From: Hymenobacter nivis
Lineage (GTDB): Bacteria; Bacteroidota; Bacteroidia; Cytophagales; Hymenobacteraceae
Direction of reading: 5' to 3'
DNA: 64,000 nt
Assembly (NCBI RefSeq): GCF_003149515.1
Contig: NZ_CP029145.1
Location: 1-64,000, forward strand
Below are positions 59,220 through 64,000 of this stretch, piece by piece. How positions within the stretch are numbered: position 1 is the stretch's first letter; each line of letters opens with the position of its first letter. The position numbers and the translations under genes are program-made. The notes beneath the pieces are model-generated. The model made no database searches and was not told the DNA's origin. It worked only from the letters and a program-made list of their open reading frames with translations.

Positions 59220-61912
59220 TGCCCAATACCCTCACCACCATTTTTACGAGCACCCCGGCTTCGGAGCCGGTGGAAAGCCCGCACCCGAACACGGGCGCGT
59301 ATGTGTTGGGCACCCAGCTTGCCAACGGCACCTGGCAGGTCATCCACACGCTGGTCACGAAAACCAGTACCCCGCCGACCGTCACGGGCCGCCTCAAGAA
59401 CTTTCCAGCCGTGGCCGCGTCCGTAGTGGCCAGCGGCAACGTGCTCAACAACGTGCTGGCCCAGCCCACCGGCACGAGCGCCGTGGCCAGCAGCGCCAGC
59501 GCCATCAATGCCACGGTAAGCAGCAACGCCAACGCCACGGCCTACCGCTTGCTGACCGCTATGGCGGCGGCGGGGCCCTACAGCCCGCTTTACCAGGGCG
59601 CGGCGGCGGGCTTCGCCCACACGGGGCTCACGGCGGGCACGACCTATTACTACGAGTGGCAGTACGTGGGGGGCGGCTACTTTGACGACTCCCCCGTCAG
59701 CGGCCCGTTCAGTGGCTCGACGGGCGTGACGGACTATAAGGTGACCCCCGTGGCCGCGGACTGGGTATCGAACGTCATCTCGGGGGCAACCTACAGCGCC
59801 ACGGGCCAGCTCTCGCCCCTGTCCTATATCTACGTGAGCACGGACGCCACGAGCGTTACCACGGCCCAGCACAGCCAGCTCCCCGAAGGAGGGGCCATGT
59901 CGGCCATCGGCATCCTCTCCGGCACAAGCCTCGTGGAATCCGTCAGCACCGACTTCACGGGGGCCGTGCAGCAGATAAACTCCGTGCTGCCCGGCAGTGG
60001 CCAGCGCCTGCTCAAGATTGTCACCGGCCCCTCGCGGGAAACCAACAGCGCCCACACGGTCGCCCAGACCAACGTGGACTCGCTGGTTTTTCACAACGCC
60101 ACGAACGCCACCATCGTGGCCCAGCCCACGCCCGCCTCGCGCATCGTCATTGGCGGCGACAGCATTAGCTCGGGCTTTATCACGACCCACCCCGCCAGCG
60201 ATAGCACGGCCCGCCAGTTGGAAACCCTGCTCGGCTACCAGGTCGCCGTCTACGGCTGGGGTAACCGCAGCTTCGGCCGGGACCAGTTTACCGCCGCCCA
60301 GCAGGACGCGGTAGTGACCAGCATCGCCGCCTGGCTGAACGCGCCCGGGGTATCGCTGAAAGAGTATTGGGGCGAGCTGGGCATCAACGACGTGTTCGGA
60401 TTCGGCACCCAGACGGCGGCGGCGTTGCGGCCCGTCATTGCGTCCTTCTACGCCAAGCTGCAAGCCGCCGTGCCTGGTATTCGCATCTGGGCCCAGAGCC
60501 CTACCTACCACACTAATACCTACGCCAGCTACAACGTGGACACGGCGGCTAACTACGCCGCCGCCTTCATCGGGGCCGCCTCCGATGTGGCCAACGTGGT
60601 GTACGTGGACGGCACGAGCCTGACCACGAATGACGCCACGGTGCTGGCCGCCGACAATGTGCATCTGAACACGCTGGGCCAAAGCCAGGCGGCGCAGACC
60701 ATGTACAACATCATCAACGCCGTGGCGCAGCCCTTCGTGCTGGGCACCAAGTTCTTGCGCATTGACGGCTCGGAAAACTTTGCTTATACTTCGTTCACGG
60801 TGGCCCTGAGCTTCACGGCCAACGTGTCCACGGCCAACAGCCTCGGCCAGCTCGCCGTCCACGGCTACAACCCCCCCAACGGCACGTACTACACGCTGGG
60901 CAGCTTCGCCATCTACGTCAACGGCGGCCAGGTAATTGCCTACGCCCCAGACGGGACGACAACCCCAACCCCAGACGCCAACAAGCTGACCGCCACCTGC
61001 CCCACCAGCGGCGTGGTAATAGTTATGTACAGCGCCGGGCCCAGCGGCCAGCAACTGCGGGTGGGCAGCACCGTTATCAATGGCCCGGGCCTGACGCTGG
61101 CCAGCACGGCGGGCATCAAGCTCGCCATCGGGGCCACGCCCACGGCCGCCACGGGCACGGCCACCCAGGCCAATATCCTGAACTGCCCCGCCTCTAACTT
61201 TTCGCTGTTTAAGCGGGTGCTGACCACGGCCGAAAAGGATAGTGTCGTGGCCGCCAATGGGGTGCTATCCCAGGCCCTGGCCACGGACGCGGCCCTACTA
61301 AGTTACTCGCGCCTGATTCCGCAGTCCACGGCCTCCACTGCCCTGCTCGACAACGTAACCAACACGCTGCGCATTCAGGTGCTGACGGCCAATGCCACGG
61401 CAAATACCGGGTTTATTTTGTCGGCGGGCATGACCTACGCCAACAACGTTTTCACCCGCACGGGAGCCTATACCAACTCGCCAGACGTGTACGCCACTGG
61501 CCGGGAAGGCATCGCCACGGGCGGCACCGGACTGCTGGGCACCATTGATTTTGGAACCATCGGCGGCACCGCGGGCCGGGTTATTTTAACGCCCGTGCTA
61601 GACGCGGCTGCCCTGGCTGGGGAAGGAGATAGCCCTGGTTTCTACATAGATACCCGGGGCTCCGCAACCTATGGAATATTAAAAAACCATGCGTTCGTGA
61701 ATCCGGCGGGGGCCCCGGTTAGCGTTGGCAGTGCCACCACTATTCGGGTGCTCAAATACGCCGACCGGCTGGATTACGAACTGGGGGGAACCGTGGTATA
61801 TACCTACGCCTACGCCAGTACGGCCGGGCCCCACATTCCCAAAATCTACTTATACGAGCAAAATATTACCCTTACCGGGCTCACCCTTACCGGCAACCTG
61901 GTATCCGTCTAA
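59219..61912 (+). CDS. Large tail protein with SGNH hydrolase domain
   Basis: 897 residues. Residues 70 to 190 are fibronectin-like (SSNANATAYRLLTAMAAAGP, LTAGTTYYYEWQYVGGGYFD). A complete SGNH/GDSL hydrolase follows at about 300 to 500: block I GGDSISSG with Ser315, the Gly/Asn blocks in GNRSF and GELGIND, and block V DNVHL with Asp479 and His482. The last 390 residues are beta-rich, probably LamG-like and receptor-binding (DYELGGTVVYTYAYA). The enzyme could de-esterify or deacetylate surface glycan, as in phage tailspike deacetylases. Confidence 0.8.
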   Translation: MPNTLTTIFTSTPASEPVESPHPNTGAYVLGTQLANGTWQVIHTLVTKTSTPPTVTGRLKNFPAVAASVVASGNVLNNVLAQPTGTSAVASSASAINATVSSNANATAYRLLTAMAAAGPYSPLYQGAAAGFAHTGLTAGTTYYYEWQYVGGGYFDDSPVSGPFSGSTGVTDYKVTPVAADWVSNVISGATYSATGQLSPLSYIYVSTDATSVTTAQHSQLPEGGAMSAIGILSGTSLVESVSTDFTGAVQQINSVLPGSGQRLLKIVTGPSRETNSAHTVAQTNVDSLVFHNATNATIVAQPTPASRIVIGGDSISSGFITTHPASDSTARQLETLLGYQVAVYGWGNRSFGRDQFTAAQQDAVVTSIAAWLNAPGVSLKEYWGELGINDVFGFGTQTAAALRPVIASFYAKLQAAVPGIRIWAQSPTYHTNTYASYNVDTAANYAAAFIGAASDVANVVYVDGTSLTTNDATVLAADNVHLNTLGQSQAAQTMYNIINAVAQPFVLGTKFLRIDGSENFAYTSFTVALSFTANVSTANSLGQLAVHGYNPPNGTYYTLGSFAIYVNGGQVIAYAPDGTTTPTPDANKLTATCPTSGVVIVMYSAGPSGQQLRVGSTVINGPGLTLASTAGIKLAIGATPTAATGTATQANILNCPASNFSLFKRVLTTAEKDSVVAANGVLSQALATDAALLSYSRLIPQSTASTALLDNVTNTLRIQVLTANATANTGFILSAGMTYANNVFTRTGAYTNSPDVYATGREGIATGGTGLLGTIDFGTIGGTAGRVILTPVLDAAALAGEGDSPGFYIDTRGSATYGILKNHAFVNPAGAPVSVGSATTIRVLKYADRLDYELGGTVVYTYAYASTAGPHIPKIYLYEQNITLTGLTLTGNLVSV

Positions 61913-61915
61913 GCC

Positions 61916-62014
61916 ATGCCCCAGAACACCGCCGCCCCCGCTCTGCCGGGCACCCGCCACGAGCGCCTGCTGGCCCAGATGGCCGCCAACCCCGTTACAG
62001 CTACTTACGCCTAA
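61916..62014 (+). CDS. Tiny ORF, 32 codons
   Basis: An ORF from the ATG at 61916 to the TAA at 62012, closing 6 bases before the next ATG. It encodes a helical peptide (LPGTRHERLLAQMAANPVTA). Spacing supports translation, but no relative is recognised. Confidence 0.35.
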   Translation: MPQNTAAPALPGTRHERLLAQMAANPVTATYA

Positions 62015-62020
62015 TTGCTC

Positions 62021-62845
62021 ATGGCCCGCACAATCCCCCAGATTCAGGCCGCCATCGCCGCCGACCGCGCCGACCGCGCCGAACTAGCGGCGCTCACAAG
62101 CCCCTCCGCCACGGCCCTCTACGTGCTAGTAGAGTACGTAGTAGCCGTGGCGCAGTGGGCGCACGAAACGCTGTGGGACCGCTTCCAGGCCGACGTGAAC
62201 GCCGTCGTGGCCCGGGCCCCGGTGGGCACGCCCGGCTGGTACGCCGACCGGGCCCTGCAATTCCAGCAGGGCGGCACGCTCCAGGTGCTCGACAACGTCA
62301 TTGGCTACCCGGTGGGCAGCACCGGGGCGCGCGTCATCACCCGCGCCGCTGCCAAGGAGAATAAACAAACCGGCAAGCTGCTGGTGAAGGTGGCCGCCAA
62401 CGGGCCCACCCCGGGCACGCTGGCCGCGCTCGATGCGCCCACCCTCACCCAAGTTCGGGGCTACTTCGACCGGCTGCAATTCGCCGGCACCAAGCTGGAG
62501 GTGGTGAGCCGCGACGCTGACCGCCTCCAGCTCACGGGCCAGGTGTACTACGACCCGCTGCTCAACGTGCCCGCGCTCCAGGCGGCCGTGCGCGCGGGGC
62601 TGGCTGGCTACCTGGCCACGCTGGACTTTGCGGGCCAGGTGTACGTGGCCAAGCTGGAAGACGCCATCCAGGCCGTGCCGGGTGTGCGCGACGTGCTGCT
62701 TACCCTGGCCGCGGCGCGGGTGGGCCAGGTGGCCCCGGTGCCCTTCGCCCGCCTCTACGAGACGGCCGCCGGCTACATCGTGGAGGAAGACACGGTCGGC
62801 CTGAGCTTCCTCGACACCCTGCAATTCGTGCCCGATGTCCGCTAG
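62021..62845 (+). CDS. Baseplate protein J-like (gp47)
   Basis: 274 residues from the ATG at 62021. The pattern fits Bacteroidota J-like baseplate proteins: IAADRADRAELAALTSPSAT, HETLWDRFQADVNAVVARAP, GTPGWYADRALQFQ, VSRDADRLQLTGQVYYDPLL, AGQVYVAKLEDAIQAVPGVR. It forms the baseplate periphery with gpI. Shorter than P2 gpJ, as usual in this group. It overlaps the next gene by 11 bases. Confidence 0.78.
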   Translation: MARTIPQIQAAIAADRADRAELAALTSPSATALYVLVEYVVAVAQWAHETLWDRFQADVNAVVARAPVGTPGWYADRALQFQQGGTLQVLDNVIGYPVGSTGARVITRAAAKENKQTGKLLVKVAANGPTPGTLAALDAPTLTQVRGYFDRLQFAGTKLEVVSRDADRLQLTGQVYYDPLLNVPALQAAVRAGLAGYLATLDFAGQVYVAKLEDAIQAVPGVRDVLLTLAAARVGQVAPVPFARLYETAAGYIVEEDTVGLSFLDTLQFVPDVR

Positions 62846-63341
62846 TCCCGCCCGCTTCCGCCTCGACGTGGCCTACCTGGCCACGGTGCTGCTGCCGGCG
62901 CTGCTGCGCAAGCCGCGCCTGGTGGCCTGGGTGAGCGCACTCACCAGCCCGGTGGACGCGGTGTACCAGGCGTTTCTGGCCTACCGGCTCGACACGCTGC
63001 GCGAGCTGAGCTACAACGGCCAGACGGCGCTATTGGAAAAGGCACTGAACGATAAGCTAGACCCGAATTTGCGCCGGATTCTCATCCGCAATTCCACGGT
63101 CTACCTAGACCCCTTGTACCTCAATTTCAAGCGCGAAGCTCAGCCGCCGGTCTACGCCAGTACCCGCGCCGAAGGCCGGCCGCTGCTGCCGCACCGGGCC
63201 AGCGATTTCGCCGGGCAGGTCGGCTTTACGGTGTACGCGCCGGGCCTGAACGCCAAGGATTACCAACTCAATATTCTCCTCCAACGCTTCAAAATCGCGC
63301 TCGTGAGCTACCGCATTATTTACGCCCCTGCCCCCAATTAG
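62835..63341 (+). CDS. Tail protein I-like (gp48) baseplate protein
   Basis: 168 residues, in the position of gpI after J. The pattern LVAWVSALTSPVDAVYQAFL, TLRELSYNGQTALLEKALND and KLDPNLRRILIRNST is shared with proteins of this place in Bacteroidota Mu-like phages. The C-terminus ends in a hydrophobic strand (FKIALVSYRIIYAPAPN). Assignment rests on position and general pattern. Confidence 0.65.
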   Translation: MSASPARFRLDVAYLATVLLPALLRKPRLVAWVSALTSPVDAVYQAFLAYRLDTLRELSYNGQTALLEKALNDKLDPNLRRILIRNSTVYLDPLYLNFKREAQPPVYASTRAEGRPLLPHRASDFAGQVGFTVYAPGLNAKDYQLNILLQRFKIALVSYRIIYAPAPN

Positions 63342-63342
63342 C

Positions 63343-64000
63343 ATGAAAAAGACCTTGTATGACGTGGGCGGCCGGCCCTTCTACGACGACGACATCCAGA
63401 CCATTCAGGACGAAGCCCAGATCGCCGCGCTGGCAATCTACCGGGCCCTGGGCCGCGACTGCATCGTGAGCGGCTGCGCCGTGGCCGCCACGGGCAGCAC
63501 CTACAGCGTGGGGACCGGCCTGGTGTACCTGGGTGGGGAGCTGCTGCGCTTCTTAGGGGCCACGGCCGTGGCGCTGCCGGCCGCGCTGGTGGCGGGCGCG
63601 GTGGCGGTGCTCGACGAGCGCACCTACCAGACCGGCGATACGAAGACCTGCATCCAGGAGCAATCCGCCGTGCTGGGCGCGGCCGGGGCGGGCGTGCCGG
63701 TCTACCCGGCCGGCGGGCTCACGCTCCAGCACCTGCTGCGGGCCGCGCAGTGGGAGGCGGGCGACGTGAAGTGGGGGCAGCTGCTGACCACCAACTACGA
63801 CGCCACCGGGCTGGGTGTGCCCGGCAGTGCGGCCTGGGGCTGGGCGCTCTGCAACGGCCAGAACAAGACGGCCGATTTGCGCGGGGCCTTCGCCGCCGGT
63901 TACGACCCCGACCGGCCGGATTACGCGGCGGTGGGCGCGACGGGCGGGGAGGAAGCCCACACGCTGGGGGCCCGCGAGCTACCCGTCACGGCCGCGCCGC
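63343..64000 (+). CDS. Phage tail collar protein, 3' end outside the window
   Basis: At least 219 residues from the ATG at 63343, running off the window edge. The N-terminal part (LYDVGGRPFYDDDIQTIQDE) and the beta-rich middle are followed by a tail-collar-type end: WGWALCNGQNKTADLRGAFA, then GYDPDRPDYAAVGATGGEEA, HTLGARELP. Such proteins form short fibres and carry receptor-binding tips. The rest of the protein and any fibre chaperone lie beyond the window. Confidence 0.8.
   Translation, partial: MKKTLYDVGGRPFYDDDIQTIQDEAQIAALAIYRALGRDCIVSGCAVAATGSTYSVGTGLVYLGGELLRFLGATAVALPAALVAGAVAVLDERTYQTGDTKTCIQEQSAVLGAAGAGVPVYPAGGLTLQHLLRAAQWEAGDVKWGQLLTTNYDATGLGVPGSAAWGWALCNGQNKTADLRGAFAAGYDPDRPDYAAVGATGGEEAHTLGARELPVTAAP

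Noticed and set aside
59096..61054. 652-codon ORF antisense to the SGNH tail protein
   Set aside because: Low-complexity shadow of the sense gene. Sense-strand motifs are clear.

Overview
The window looks like a chromosomal segment of a GC-rich Bacteroidota bacterium, most likely a Hymenobacter-type member of the Cytophagales. The signs are a type IX secretion (T9SS) sorting domain on a subtilase, a GH92 mannosidase, a fasciclin-domain protein, an OmpA protein with thrombospondin-3 repeats, Bacteroidota-type promoters (TTG, about 20 bases, TANNTTTG), and a very high frequency of the word GGGGCC in coding DNA. No tRNA, rRNA or CRISPR array was recognised.

Bases 1 to about 27,500 are host chromosome. 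In order they hold a lipoprotein remnant, aconitase, a DMT transporter, an EcsC protein, a tautomerase, a family 2 glycosyltransferase, a YiaA/YiaB protein, a TIGR02117 protein, GH92 mannosidase, a low-GC PIN-like gene, a T9SS-secreted subtilase, an intact IS630-type insertion sequence, a TonB-like protein, a TonB-dependent receptor, stress-protein-like hydrophilic ORFs, a GNAT protein, a fasciclin protein and OmpA. The first 12 kb carry many single-base frame breaks, often in compensating pairs. They look like sequence errors or a poorly covered contig end rather than decay, because aconitase is hit and the prophage is not.

Bases about 27,500 to 64,000 (running off the right edge) are a tailed-phage genome, presumably a prophage. 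A leftward XRE repressor faces a rightward early region: a Cro-like protein, a Bro-N/P63C antirepressor, RecT/Bet annealing protein, a DnaQ-like exonuclease, a winged-helix replication protein with an internal iteron array, DnaB helicase, HNH and VRR-NUC-type nucleases, a BT4734-type protein and several tiny membrane ORFs. It ends at a terminator near 40,150. A leftward late block follows (terminase small and large subunits, gp36-like, portal fused to an Mu F-like head protein, Mu gpG-like, tail completion). A rightward late block follows that: ClpP-type protease with scaffold, capsid, lysis genes, DUF2586 sheath, tube, frameshifted tail chaperones, tape measure, baseplate, an SGNH-hydrolase tail protein and a collar protein. 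The virion is a Mu-like contractile-tail type, while replication is helicase-based and lambda-like in layout.

The most unusual element is in the portal gene. An intein (41337..42410, minus strand) interrupts the conserved NCRC motif of the Mu F-like domain. The slot where an intein normally carries its homing endonuclease is instead covered by an antisense gene (41451..42338, plus strand). That gene has its own Bacteroidota promoter and resembles a PD-(D/E)XK-type mobile nuclease. A second mobile nuclease, an HNH gene with a promoter of the same geometry, has split off a duplicated 5' end of the VRR-NUC gene.
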